From contig CAXXTQ010000001.1 of NCBI GenBank assembly GCA_963665005.2, forward strand, positions 868,001-932,000: a stretch of DNA of 64,000 bases, written 5' to 3'. The position numbers and the translations under genes were made by a program. Positions 1-8,101 of this stretch are shown here, in pieces. This DNA is from G963665005 sp963665005. GTDB lineage: Bacteria; Bacillota; Clostridia; Christensenellales; SZUA-584. The notes below the pieces were generated by a model that was not told where the DNA came from, made no database searches, and saw only the letters and a list, made by a program, of their open reading frames with translations. Within the stretch, counting starts at the first letter, position 1. Each line of letters opens with the position of its first letter.

Positions 1-1
1 G

Positions 2-625
2 TTTACCGGCTTTTTTGTAGCGAAGTTTAACGTTCCGTCTTTTATTCAGACATTGGCTATGATGACAATGGCCAGAGGTACGGCAAAACTATTAAGCAAC
101 GGACGGCCGATATCGACTTTATATCAGGAATATATATCTATTGGAAATCAGGATTTTCTAGGCCTTCCAATTTTAGCATGGATATTCATAGTGGTATTTA
201 TTATCGGTTATGTTGTCCTGCATCATACGGCGCTTGGGCGGTACATATATGCCGTCGGCGGAAACAGCACGGCAGCGCGCAATTCGGGTATTAATGTAAT
301 CGGGGTCCATATATTCGTTTATTTGTTCATGGGCCTGCTTTGCGGTATTGCCGGCGTTATGCTGTCTGCCCGAGTCAGTACGGGTATGCCAAACGGAGGC
401 GAAGGGTACGAGCTCGATTCGATTGCTGCTGTAGTTATTGGAGGCACAAGCTTAAGCGGCGGCAAGGGCCTGATGTTCGGTACACTTGTAGGTTTGCTGA
501 TCATCGGTATTATGAACAACGGGCTTGATTTGCTGGGCGTATCGTCATTTGTGCAGGAGATAGTCAAAGGCGCGATAATTGCGCTTGCGGTGCTGCTCGA
601 TTCATTAAAAGTTAAACAACAATAA
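2..625 (+). CDS. Ribose-type sugar ABC transporter permease, 5' partial
   Basis: Inner-membrane permease subunit of a carbohydrate ABC importer of the RbsC/AraH/XylH family. The reading frame is open from base 2, so the start lies outside the window; only the C-terminal ~207 residues are seen. Family signatures are the SFIQTLAMM helix entry, GRYIYAVGGN after a transmembrane helix, and the GGTSLSGGKG loop followed by two hydrophobic segments. It is followed after 65 bp by a sugar-binding lipoprotein, so both are probably part of one importer whose ATPase would lie upstream. It is related to, but distinct from, the permease at 15405-16385. Substrate unknown; the microcompartment next door suggests a sugar or polyol. 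Confidence 0.93.
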   Translation, partial: FTGFFVAKFNVPSFIQTLAMMTMARGTAKLLSNGRPISTLYQEYISIGNQDFLGLPILAWIFIVVFIIGYVVLHHTALGRYIYAVGGNSTAARNSGINVIGVHIFVYLFMGLLCGIAGVMLSARVSTGMPNGGEGYELDSIAAVVIGGTSLSGGKGLMFGTLVGLLIIGIMNNGLDLLGVSSFVQEIVKGAIIALAVLLDSLKVKQQ

Positions 626-690
626 GTTTTAAAATATGGAATAAAAAAAGACTAATTTATTCCTGAAAAACGAAAACAAGGAGGAGAAGT

Positions 691-1761
691 ATGAGAAGAA
701 GTAGGATGAGATTTATCAGTTTGGTTGTTGCGGTAATGGTATGTGTGGTTATGATGTTAATCGGGTGTCAATCGCCAAGTACAAACGAAGCGGATGACAG
801 CGCAGCAGATGTATCGGATGACACCGCAGCGAACGAGAGTGATAATGAGAATGATGCTGTTGAACCTGAAGAGGATGATAAATTGGTGATAGGCTATAGC
901 GTTTATGCAATTTTTGAATTCCCGATCATCATGAATGCAGGAGTTGAGGCTGAATGCGCGGAACAGGACGTTGAGCTTATATTCGTTGATGCAGAAGATG
1001 ATGCAGCAAAACAGCTCGGACAGCTTGACAACTTTATTGCGCAGGAAGTTGATGCGATTATCTGTGCACCTGTTGATATTAACTCTCTCGGACCAACATA
1101 TGAGAAATGCAAAGAAGCAGGTATTCCGCTTGTAACATTGAACGAATACCCTTCAACACCGACGGATGCGTATGCAGGCCCCGATGACGTGCTGGCAGGC
1201 GAACTTATCGCGCAGAAGATGATAGATACTTTAGGGCCCGAAGGTAAATGTGTTATAATTCAGGGTTCTGATGGATATTCAGCATCAGTTGACCGTGATA
1301 TAGGTATGGAAAATGTATTAAAAGAAAACGCAGGCTGGGAAGTTCTTGCAAAGAAATCGGCTCATTGGAGCAGAGAAGAAGCATTAGAGCTTACTGAGAA
1401 CTGGATCGAAGCATACGGAGATGATATAGACGCTGTTCTAAGCCACGACGACGAAATGTGTCAGGGCGCAAACCAGGCGCTTCAGGCTGCCGGAATGATT
1501 GATGATGTTATGACGCTGTCGATTGACGGTATGCGTGAAACAATGTTCGTCATCAAAGACGGTATTCAGGAAGTAACAGTATTCCAGGATGCACTGCTTG
1601 AAGGACGGCTTGCTGTACAAAAAGCGGTAGCGTTGGCAAAAGGAGAAACGCTTGACGAAGTCGATACTTTCATCGATATGCCTATCGTGACGATAGACAA
1701 TTGCCAGGAGTATATAGACCTTTATGAAGAGCGTATAGCAGCAATACCGGCACTGCAATAA
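691..1761 (+). CDS. Sugar-binding lipoprotein of ABC importer (periplasmic-binding protein type 1)
   Basis: Extracellular solute receptor tethered by lipid. Residues 1-27 form a lipoprotein signal peptide ending in the lipobox LIGC; an acidic, low-complexity linker rich in D, E, A and N follows (about 30-62), then a type-1 periplasmic-binding fold of the RbsB/XylF class. Typical segments are GVEAECAEQDVEL, the QLDNFIAQEVDAII stretch and a C-terminal hinge with SIDGMRE. A strong AAGGAGGAG site lies 7 bases before the ATG. It follows the partial permease and precedes the microcompartment genes, so it likely supplies their substrate. A stable hairpin at 1776-1808 separates it from pduL. The ligand cannot be read from sequence. 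Confidence 0.93.
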   Translation: MRRSRMRFISLVVAVMVCVVMMLIGCQSPSTNEADDSAADVSDDTAANESDNENDAVEPEEDDKLVIGYSVYAIFEFPIIMNAGVEAECAEQDVELIFVDAEDDAAKQLGQLDNFIAQEVDAIICAPVDINSLGPTYEKCKEAGIPLVTLNEYPSTPTDAYAGPDDVLAGELIAQKMIDTLGPEGKCVIIQGSDGYSASVDRDIGMENVLKENAGWEVLAKKSAHWSREEALELTENWIEAYGDDIDAVLSHDDEMCQGANQALQAAGMIDDVMTLSIDGMRETMFVIKDGIQEVTVFQDALLEGRLAVQKAVALAKGETLDEVDTFIDMPIVTIDNCQEYIDLYEERIAAIPALQ

Positions 1762-1775
1762 TTAACACGGGACAG

Positions 1776-1808
1776 GTATGCAGGCAGGCAGTTTGCCTGT
1801 CTGCATAC
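1776..1808 (+). terminator. Strong hairpin between binding protein and pduL (attenuator-like)
   Basis: Two 15-base arms (1776-1790 and 1794-1808) pair with a single G-U and a three-base loop. No run of T follows, only AAAATTT, so it may be a partial terminator, processing site or mRNA stabiliser rather than a full rho-independent terminator. Its position would let the abundant binding protein be expressed at a different level from the shell genes. Confidence 0.55.
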
Positions 1809-1863
1809 AAAATTTATTCGAAGCTTTTGAAACAGGCTTTTTAAGGGCTTTGAATCATAATGG

Positions 1864-2502
1864 ATGGATAACGGTTTGGATAAAAAAACGATTACATTAG
1901 CAGTATTAAAAACACTGGCTCAAAAAGGCTTAAGATATGTACCGGCTGCCGTTTCAAACAGGCACGTACATCTATGCCGGCAGCATGTTCAGATACTTTT
2001 TGGATCAAATTACCGTTTATCTGTAAGAAACGAATTATCCCAGCCGGGGCAGTATGCGTGCCAAGAGACTTTGAAAATTATTGGAGCAAAAGGCAGCATT
2101 GACAATATAAGAATATTAGGGCCCGAAAGAAATGATACACAAGTGGAAATTTCGGTGACTGATTCGTTTTTGTTGGGTATACAGCCTGTGATCAGAATGT
2201 CGGGAGATATCGCCGGAACGCCCGGGGCAAAACTCGTTGGCCCGAAAGGCGAGGTAGTTTTAAAAGAAGGCGTAATTATATCTAAAAGGCATCTGCATAT
2301 TTCTTTAGAACAGGCAGAGTTGTATAAGCTCAAAAACGAAGATATGGTGGATATCATTGTTGACAGCAACAGGCGAATCATTTTGGGAGATGTAGCTGTC
2401 AGAGCGGGGGATAAGCATTTTTTAGAACTGCACATTGATATGGACGAAGCAAACGCCGGCTTGATACAAAACGGCAGGCTGCTGAAACTGGAGTCAAAAT
2501 GA
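1864..2502 (+). CDS. pduL: Phosphate acyltransferase of microcompartment (PduL)
   Basis: Phosphotransacylase that converts acyl-CoA and phosphate to acyl phosphate and CoA inside the microcompartment lumen, recycling CoA. The protein (212 aa) has the two PduL beta-barrel repeats, each opening with the metal-binding pattern: SNRHVHL near residue 37 and SKRHLHI near residue 140; GPKGEV and HLELHID-like segments complete the family pattern. The first ~28 residues form an amphipathic helix (KKTITLAVLKTLAQKG) that resembles the encapsulation peptides of PduL enzymes. The ribosome site is weak. The stop codon overlaps the start of the next gene (ATGA), implying translational coupling. The partner acyl kinase is not in this window. 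Confidence 0.93.
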   Translation: MDNGLDKKTITLAVLKTLAQKGLRYVPAAVSNRHVHLCRQHVQILFGSNYRLSVRNELSQPGQYACQETLKIIGAKGSIDNIRILGPERNDTQVEISVTDSFLLGIQPVIRMSGDIAGTPGAKLVGPKGEVVLKEGVIISKRHLHISLEQAELYKLKNEDMVDIIVDSNRRIILGDVAVRAGDKHFLELHIDMDEANAGLIQNGRLLKLESK

Positions 2503-3182
2503 TGGATGTTCAGACTGACAATATAAAAAAAATAGTTGAACAGATTTTGGAGAATTATAAGGCGCCGCAAAGCAGCAATCAGGCGTATAAAACGCTTATA
2601 CTTATTCCTGATTATGTATCAGATGAAAATATTTTATTAAAAGTACTAAAAGAAGACAAACAAAACAAAGCAATAGCGATTGCGAAACCATTGAACTCAA
2701 GCGCCGCAAACGACGTCAATATTATAGACGTAAACGATGAAAACAACCAGGATATGCTGATGCGCGGTTTGGCACAGTGTATGGAATATATTATTGTGAC
2801 GCCCGGGCCCGGGTTTTTAAAAAGGGCGAGTCAGTTTGATGACAGATGTTTCTTTTGCCATCTGACGTTTAGAGCGATGGCAGGCGGCAAAAAAGTCAGT
2901 ATATTCACGGATATAAATAAAGAGGTGATACGAAAAAAGGCATTTGAAGATATAGGAACGGCTTTAGAAAGCCTTGAAGATATGGGAGCCGAACTTATAT
3001 ATGCCGATTCGCAGGTATCGGAGGAACAGAGCCGCAAAAGCGGGCTTTTAACAGAGAAGGATATTATCGACGCCTATCATAATAATAACAATGAAATTCG
3101 AGTGAATATCGGATGTATAGTAACACCTTTGGCATATGATACGGCGCGGGATAAAAATATACAAATAATAAGAGAATCGTGA
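2499..3182 (+). CDS. Microcompartment-associated protein of unassigned function
   Basis: A 227-aa protein coupled to pduL by a 4-base overlap. The first ~20 residues (MMDVQTDNIKKIVEQILENY) form an amphipathic helix like those that target cargo into shells; a short linker follows. The middle has alternating beta and alpha elements with IIVTPGPGF and a CHLTFRAMAGGKKVS stretch, possibly flavoprotein-like, but I see no convincing cofactor motif. The C-terminus carries the pattern seen on several microcompartment proteins: a KDIIDAY helix, a basic strand, then VTPLAYDTARDKNIQII, resembling the common ITPLARDxA tail. Context makes it a lumen or assembly protein. I do not assign a reaction. Confidence 0.8.
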   Translation: MMDVQTDNIKKIVEQILENYKAPQSSNQAYKTLILIPDYVSDENILLKVLKEDKQNKAIAIAKPLNSSAANDVNIIDVNDENNQDMLMRGLAQCMEYIIVTPGPGFLKRASQFDDRCFFCHLTFRAMAGGKKVSIFTDINKEVIRKKAFEDIGTALESLEDMGAELIYADSQVSEEQSRKSGLLTEKDIIDAYHNNNNEIRVNIGCIVTPLAYDTARDKNIQIIRES

Positions 3183-3193
3183 AAGGGTAAATC

Positions 3194-3493
3194 ATGATTG
3201 TTGCACGAGTTAAGGGTAATGTAGTCAGTACAAATAAATCTGAAAAAATGATGGGAATGAAGCTGCTGATTGTACAAAAGATTGATATTGAAACACAGCA
3301 GGAGACGAATAACACAATGGTTGCTGTTGATACAGTCGGCGCCGGTGTGGGAGAAACTGTAATGTGCGTTACAGGAAGCTCATCAAGGCAGACAGCGGTG
3401 ACAGAAGCAAAGCCTGTCGATGTTGCAATAATCGGAATTATCGATTCAATAGAGCTAATGGGCGAACTGGTTTTTGAAAAATACAAGTCTTAG
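3194..3493 (+). CDS. Microcompartment vertex protein, BMC-P (EutN/CcmL family)
   Basis: Pentameric protein that caps the vertices of the icosahedral shell. The 99-aa sequence starts with the family signature MIVARVKGNVVST, has the MMGMKLLIVQ strand, the VAVDTVGAGVGETVMCVTGSSSR segment and the final VDVAIIGIIDSI strand. It is the first and longest of three BMC-P genes in the window (others at 7120 and 7771). It sits between the unassigned lumen protein and the aldehyde dehydrogenase in the same operon. The three copies may form different vertices or differ in permeability, which is inference. Confidence 0.95.
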   Translation: MIVARVKGNVVSTNKSEKMMGMKLLIVQKIDIETQQETNNTMVAVDTVGAGVGETVMCVTGSSSRQTAVTEAKPVDVAIIGIIDSIELMGELVFEKYKS

Positions 3494-3517
3494 ATAAATG
3501 TGCAAAAGGAGAGGTCA

Positions 3518-4924
3518 ATGAATTTAAGCGAGCAGCAGATAAAAGAAATAATACAGGAAACAATACTGCAATTAAATTCCGGCGGATTAATGAATGATGC
3601 CAAGCCAAGCTCATGGCTTTGCAGCACGATGGACGAAGCGGTCGGGGCGGCGTTGCAGGCACAAAAACAGCTTGCGGCGCAAAGCATAGACAAAAGAAAA
3701 AAGATTATAAGCGAAATGCGCAGGGCATCACTTGACAATGCACAAATGCTTGCCCAGATGGCACATGATGAAACAGGATACGGAAAAGTTGAACATAAAT
3801 ATTTAAAGAACGTACTTGCCGCCGAGAAAACTCCCGGCGTAGAAGATATCATTTCGACATCATGGACGGGAGATTTTGGGCTGACTTTAGTGGAGCAGTC
3901 GCCGTACGGAGTGATTGGGTCGATTACTCCGTCGACGAACCCTTCTTCTACGATAATAAACAATTCGATAAGCATGATAGCTGCGGGAAACGCTGTTGTT
4001 TTTAATCCGCATCCTGCCGCAAAAAAAGTTTCTGCGAAAACAATGCAGATTTTGAATGAGGCCATAGAGCAGGCGGGCGGGCCGAAAAATCTGATTTGTT
4101 CGGTATTAAACCCCGACATAAAAACAGGTAGAGCTTTGATGGAGCATAAAGATATTCCGATTTTGTCAGTCACAGGCGGCGAAGCGGTCGTGAATGCCGC
4201 AATGAAAACGGGCAAAAAGGTTATCGCGGCAGGGCCGGGCAATCCTCCTGTAATCGTTGACGAGACCGCCGATATAGTAAAAGCGGGCAAAGATATCGTA
4301 AATGGCTCAAGCTTTGACAATAACTTGCTGTGCATAGCCGAAAAAGAGGTCTTTGTTGTGTACGATATCGCCGACAGGCTTATAAGCGAAATGGCGGGCA
4401 ATGAGTGCGTAAAAATCACCGGCGGTGATATACAAAAAGTACTCGATACCGTACTCATTAAAAAAGACAACGGATATGTTATCAACAGGGAGTTTGTAGG
4501 CAAGCAGGCAGGATATATACTTAGCCGCTCGGGCATAGCATTCTCGGGAACGCCCAAGCTGGTATTGGCAGAAGTAGAAATGGGGCACCCGTTTGTAATG
4601 ACGGAAATGCTTATGCCGGTTTTGGCAATAGTGCGCGTAAGAGATGTAAATCAAGCGATAGAGTATGCAATCACAGCCGAACAGGGATGCAGCCATTCTG
4701 CGATGATGCATTCACAAAACGTTACTAACTTGTCAAATGCGGCGCGTGCGCTGAATACTACAATATTTGTGAAAAATGCGCCGTCTTACGCGGGGCTTGG
4801 CTTCGAGGGCGAAGGGTTTACAACGCTTACGATTGCAACACCGACAGGCGAGGGTTTAACGAGCGCAAGAAGTTTTACAAGACAGCGCAGGTGTGTATTG
4901 TACGACGCGTTCAAGATAACATAA
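3518..4924 (+). CDS. CoA-acylating aldehyde dehydrogenase of microcompartment (PduP/EutE family)
   Basis: Oxidises an aldehyde with NAD+ and CoA to acyl-CoA in the lumen. The ATG at 3518 is preferred over an in-frame GTG at 3500 because AAAGGAGAGG lies 4-10 bases upstream. Residues 1-18 (MNLSEQQIKEIIQETIL) form the amphipathic encapsulation helix typical of PduP, followed by a linker. The catalytic cysteine is in SSFDNNLLC (Cys272); the family more often has NNLPC, so one position differs. SPYGVIGSITPSTNPSSTI and AGPGNPPVIVDETAD are cofactor-region hallmarks. About 468 aa, normal length. The product goes to PduL; the aldehyde substrate (propanal, acetaldehyde, lactaldehyde or other) cannot be deduced. 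Confidence 0.95.
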   Translation: MNLSEQQIKEIIQETILQLNSGGLMNDAKPSSWLCSTMDEAVGAALQAQKQLAAQSIDKRKKIISEMRRASLDNAQMLAQMAHDETGYGKVEHKYLKNVLAAEKTPGVEDIISTSWTGDFGLTLVEQSPYGVIGSITPSTNPSSTIINNSISMIAAGNAVVFNPHPAAKKVSAKTMQILNEAIEQAGGPKNLICSVLNPDIKTGRALMEHKDIPILSVTGGEAVVNAAMKTGKKVIAAGPGNPPVIVDETADIVKAGKDIVNGSSFDNNLLCIAEKEVFVVYDIADRLISEMAGNECVKITGGDIQKVLDTVLIKKDNGYVINREFVGKQAGYILSRSGIAFSGTPKLVLAEVEMGHPFVMTEMLMPVLAIVRVRDVNQAIEYAITAEQGCSHSAMMHSQNVTNLSNAARALNTTIFVKNAPSYAGLGFEGEGFTTLTIATPTGEGLTSARSFTRQRRCVLYDAFKIT

Positions 4925-4937
4925 GGGCGGAGGCAAC

Positions 4938-6263
4938 ATGGAAAATAACATTATAGACAAAGTAAAAGCCGCCGGAATAGTGGGCGCAGGCGGCGCAGGA
5001 TTCCCGACTCACGTAAAAATCAACACGCAAGCTGAAATTATACTGGCGAACGGTGCTGAATGCGAACCGCTTTTGCGTTCTGACAGGGCAATCATGGAAA
5101 AATACCCCGAACAGATTATTGAAGGGTTAAAAGCCGTCATGGCTGCAACGAACTCAAAGCAGGGACGTATCTGCTTAAAGAAAAAGTATAAAAAAGCTAT
5201 TGAGAGTTTAAAAAGCAAGCTCGCCAATGAAAAAAATATTGAACTATTTTTAATGGATAATTATTATCCTGCCGGCGATGAGCAGCAAATGGTGTTTGAC
5301 GTTACTGGAAAAACCGTGCCGACGGGCGGCCTTCCGATTGATGTGGGGGCGGTGGTATGCAATGTGAGCACGCTGATGAATATAAGTATGGCTTTAAAGG
5401 GCGGCAATGTTACATATAAATACCTGACAGTGACCGGAGAAGTAAATGAGCCCAAAGTTATAAAGGCCCCGATAGGTATAACAATCAGGGAATGTATAAA
5501 GGCGGCAAAAGGGCCGGAAGACCCTGCAGGGTACAAGATTATTATCGGCGGGCCGGCGATGGGTTATGTTGAGGATAGCTGGGATGCTGTTGTTACAAAG
5601 ACAACGGGCGGAATAATAGTGCTGAAAGAGGATCATCCGCATATAAAGAAAAAAACAGCGCCGAAAACGATAAACTACAAGCTTGCAAAAGCAGTCTGCT
5701 GCCAATGCAACTATTGCACACAGCTATGCCCGAGAAACGCCATCGGCCTCAATGTCCAGCCGCATAAAGCAATGCGGGCGATTGGTTTTAACGGCGCGGG
5801 GCTGGGTGACGAAAACGGTATATACTCTTGCTGCAACTGCGGAATATGCACGTATTATGCATGTAATTTCGGGCTAAACCCGAGCGTTATTATGACAGAG
5901 TTTAAGGAAGAGCTTTTAAAAAATGGGCACAAGCCGCGTAAAGAAGTTGCTTCTGGCCCAAATGAGAATAGGGAGCTTATCAAAGTTCCGGTAAGCCGAT
6001 TTATACAGCGCCTCGGGCTTTCTAAATACGACGTTGATGTGCCGTTCGAGGATGTACTTATAAAAACGGATATGGTCAAAATACCGTTGTGCATGCATAT
6101 AGGAGCGCCATGTGAACCTGTGGTTAAGGCGGGCGATAATTTAAACGCCGGAGATTTAATAGGTGCAATCAGAGAAAAAAGCTTAGGTGCTAATATTCAC
6201 GCAAGCATAAAAGGCACAGTTGAGAAAGTCAATAAAGACGAGATTATTATCAAAGCTAATTAA
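4938..6263 (+). CDS. PduS-like Fe-S flavoprotein oxidoreductase (RnfC/NqrF-like SLBB protein)
   Basis: Flavin and iron-sulphur protein related to PduS and RnfC that passes electrons from NADH. The N-terminal half has the glycine-rich VGAGGAGFPTHVK flavin/NADH region and NGAECEPLL, followed by an SLBB domain. Two 4Fe-4S motifs are visible: Cys254-x2-Cys257-x2-Cys260-x3-Cys264-Pro and Cys298-x2-Cys301-x2-Cys304-x4-Cys309. The C-terminus holds a biotinyl-like fold (GAPCEPVVKAGDNLNAGDLIG). 441 aa, as expected for PduS. It precedes the PduT-like shell gene, whose pore carries a cysteine; together they are thought to move electrons through the shell. No B12 enzyme is seen here, so a redox-balancing role is more likely than cobalamin reduction. 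Confidence 0.93.
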   Translation: MENNIIDKVKAAGIVGAGGAGFPTHVKINTQAEIILANGAECEPLLRSDRAIMEKYPEQIIEGLKAVMAATNSKQGRICLKKKYKKAIESLKSKLANEKNIELFLMDNYYPAGDEQQMVFDVTGKTVPTGGLPIDVGAVVCNVSTLMNISMALKGGNVTYKYLTVTGEVNEPKVIKAPIGITIRECIKAAKGPEDPAGYKIIIGGPAMGYVEDSWDAVVTKTTGGIIVLKEDHPHIKKKTAPKTINYKLAKAVCCQCNYCTQLCPRNAIGLNVQPHKAMRAIGFNGAGLGDENGIYSCCNCGICTYYACNFGLNPSVIMTEFKEELLKNGHKPRKEVASGPNENRELIKVPVSRFIQRLGLSKYDVDVPFEDVLIKTDMVKIPLCMHIGAPCEPVVKAGDNLNAGDLIGAIREKSLGANIHASIKGTVEKVNKDEIIIKAN

Positions 6264-6275
6264 GGAGGCAATTCA

Positions 6276-6821
6276 TTGGACGCAATAGGAATGTTGGAAT
6301 TTAACAGTATTCCCGCTGGTATCAATGCCGGTGACGCAATGGCTAAAGCGGCAGATGTCGAAATTATTCAGGCACAAGCGGTTTGTGCAGGCAAATATTT
6401 TGTGCTCGTAAAAGGCGATGTAGCGGCAGTCAAATCCGCATTAGAAGCCGGAAAAGAAACCGGCGAGACATATTTGGTTGATGATATGGAGATTGCAAAC
6501 GTTCACCCGCAGGTTTTTAGCGCAATCAACTGTTGTTCTGAAGTATCACAACTAAACGCATTGGGTATCATAGAGACTTTTTCGCTCGCTTCAGCAGTTT
6601 TCTGTGCAGACGTTGCGGCTAAAGCGGCTGATATACAGCTCATAGAAATAAGACTGGGCAGAGGTTTGGGAGGCAGGTCGTTTGTATTGTTAACAGGTGA
6701 CGTTGCTGCCGCTGAGCATGCTGTCCAGGCAGCGAGGGAAGAGTATGTTGATAAAGGGATGATGGCAAATACTGTGGTGATACCATCGCCGCATCCGCAA
6801 ATTACGAAATATGTTATATAA
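6276..6821 (+). CDS. Tandem-domain microcompartment shell protein, BMC-T (PduT-like)
   Basis: Shell protein with two BMC domains (about residues 2-88 and 93-181) that trimerises into a pseudohexamer. Each half has the BMC pattern of alternating strands with AMAKAADVE / KAADIQL helices and KGDVAAV / TGDVAAA loops. Cys37 in AVCAGKYF matches the pore cysteine of PduT, where three copies hold a 4Fe-4S cluster. It starts with TTG, supported by AAGGAGGC 5 bases upstream. It directly follows the PduS-like gene, the same pairing as in pdu operons, which supports an electron-conducting pore. The cluster itself is inferred from homology. Confidence 0.93.
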   Translation: MDAIGMLEFNSIPAGINAGDAMAKAADVEIIQAQAVCAGKYFVLVKGDVAAVKSALEAGKETGETYLVDDMEIANVHPQVFSAINCCSEVSQLNALGIIETFSLASAVFCADVAAKAADIQLIEIRLGRGLGGRSFVLLTGDVAAAEHAVQAAREEYVDKGMMANTVVIPSPHPQITKYVI

Positions 6822-6839
6822 CTAAGGAGGAAAAAAACA

Positions 6840-7118
6840 ATGGAAAAACAAGCATTAGGAATGGTAGAAACAAAAGGGCTGGTCGGCGCAGTCGAAGCGG
6901 CTGATGCAATGGTCAAAGCGGCAAATGTAACTTTGGTCGGAAAAGAAAAGATAGGTTCAGGACTTGTCACGGTTATGGTGCGCGGCGATGTAGGCGCGGT
7001 TAAAGCGTCTGTTGATGCCGGAGCCGCTGCGGCAAAAAGAGTAGGCGAGCTGTATTCCGTACACGTTATACCTCGGCCGCATAACGACGTAGAAGGTATA
7101 CTTCCGGCAAGCAAATAA
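6840..7118 (+). CDS. Microcompartment hexamer shell protein, BMC-H (PduA/PduJ type)
   Basis: Main facet protein of the shell, 92 aa, one BMC domain. The sequence ALGMVETKGLVGAVEAADAM, the pore loop KIGSG around residue 38-42 and VRGDVGAVKASVDAG are characteristic of PduA/PduJ. The central pore with a serine is the type that lets small polar metabolites pass. The gene is close kin of the BMC-H at 7411, with 68 identical consecutive bases (6981-7048 versus 7549-7616). A strong AAGGAGG site precedes the ATG. The next BMC-P gene begins one base after its stop. Confidence 0.97.
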   Translation: MEKQALGMVETKGLVGAVEAADAMVKAANVTLVGKEKIGSGLVTVMVRGDVGAVKASVDAGAAAAKRVGELYSVHVIPRPHNDVEGILPASK

Positions 7119-7119
7119 A

Positions 7120-7386
7120 ATGAACATAGGAAGAGTTGTCGGTTCTGTTGTATGCACCGTGAAAGATCCCAGCTTAAAAGGGGTCAAGCTGCTGTTGCTG
7201 CAACAAATCAAGAATAACAGAGAAGGCGAAATACATGTTGCGGCTGATGCGCTTAGGGTGTGCGGAAAAGGAGACCTTGTATATTATATTTCCAGCAAAG
7301 AGGCTGCTATGGCGCTGCGGCAGGATATAACGCCTGTAGATTCAGCGATTATGGGTTTTGTCGAGGAGTATAGTTTACGCAAATAA
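7120..7386 (+). CDS. Microcompartment vertex protein, BMC-P (EutN/CcmL family)
   Basis: Second pentamer protein, 88 aa. It has the family opening MNIGRVVGSVVCTVKDP, the LKGVKLLLLQQI strand, VAADALRVCGKGDLVYYI and the closing VDSAIMGFVEEY. It begins a single base after the BMC-H stop, so the two are likely translated together. The lysine after the second strand and the alanine-rich SSKEAAMALR loop replace the more usual GSSAR loop, so the vertex surface differs from the other two copies. Confidence 0.94.
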   Translation: MNIGRVVGSVVCTVKDPSLKGVKLLLLQQIKNNREGEIHVAADALRVCGKGDLVYYISSKEAAMALRQDITPVDSAIMGFVEEYSLRK

Positions 7387-7410
7387 TATTTTATAAAGGA
7401 GAATTGCGTT

Positions 7411-7725
7411 GTGAGAGAAGCATTGGGAATGGTTGAAACAAGAGGTTTGGTCGGTGCGGTAGAGGCAGCCGATGCAATGGTTAAAGCAGCAAATGTTGAA
7501 TTGGTCGGAAAAGAAAAGATAGGGTCAGGGCTGGTAACCGTTATGGTACGCGGCGATGTAGGCGCGGTTAAAGCGTCTGTTGATGCCGGAGCCGCTGCGG
7601 CAAAAAGAGTAGGCGAACTTTATTCAGTTCATGTAATACCTCGGCCGCATAATGATGTTGAAAACATACTGCCCGGCAAAAGAATACCTGCTGCAAAGAA
7701 AGCTGAGCCAAAACTTACGAAATAA
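7411..7725 (+). CDS. Microcompartment hexamer shell protein, BMC-H, C-terminally extended
   Basis: A near-duplicate of the BMC-H at 6840 with the same KIGSG pore loop and VRGDVGAVKA segment, but with a longer, basic and proline-containing tail (RIPAAKKAEPKLTK), 104 aa in all. The start is GTG with AAAGGAGAA upstream. A tail of this kind projects from the facet and may contact cargo or neighbouring tiles; that is inference. The BMC-H plus BMC-P order repeats that of 6840-7386, so the pair arose by tandem duplication. Confidence 0.96.
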   Translation: MREALGMVETRGLVGAVEAADAMVKAANVELVGKEKIGSGLVTVMVRGDVGAVKASVDAGAAAAKRVGELYSVHVIPRPHNDVENILPGKRIPAAKKAEPKLTK

Positions 7726-7770
7726 TAAGAAATTACGATTCGCATTTGAATTGTATGACTTGAGGGGAAA

Positions 7771-8043
7771 ATGTTTTTAGCTAAAGTGGTCGGTAATGTC
7801 GTGGCGACAGTCAAGGACGAATCTCACGCGGGGTATAAATTGATGATTGCGCGTGCGATTGATATGAACGGCAATGAGGTATCCGAAGATATCATATGTT
7901 TTGATGCCGCCGATTCGGGCATTGGAGACACTGTACTTATCAATGACGATGGCGGCGCCGGGCAGATGCTGTTAGATGACGAGAAATGTATTATTGATAA
8001 TGTTATCGCAGGTGTTGTCGACCATTATGTATGGAATAAATAA
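7771..8043 (+). CDS. Microcompartment vertex protein, BMC-P (third copy)
   Basis: Third pentamer protein, 90 aa: MFLAKVVGNVVATVKDESHAG, YKLMIARAIDMNG, CFDAADSGIGDTVLINDDGGAGQ and VIAGVVDHYV all fit the EutN/CcmL family. It closes the shell gene block; the FGGY kinase starts 58 bases later. The pair 7411/7771 mirrors 6840/7120. Three BMC-P copies with two BMC-H are also reported for sugar-degrading compartments of Planctomycetes and Verrucomicrobia, while PduS and BMC-T are not part of that type, so this shell is a mix. Confidence 0.94.
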   Translation: MFLAKVVGNVVATVKDESHAGYKLMIARAIDMNGNEVSEDIICFDAADSGIGDTVLINDDGGAGQMLLDDEKCIIDNVIAGVVDHYVWNK

Positions 8044-8101
8044 TATGGTAGAATAAGTGATAGGGGACAGCAGAAAAATTATTGAATTTACAGGTGAGAA
8101 A

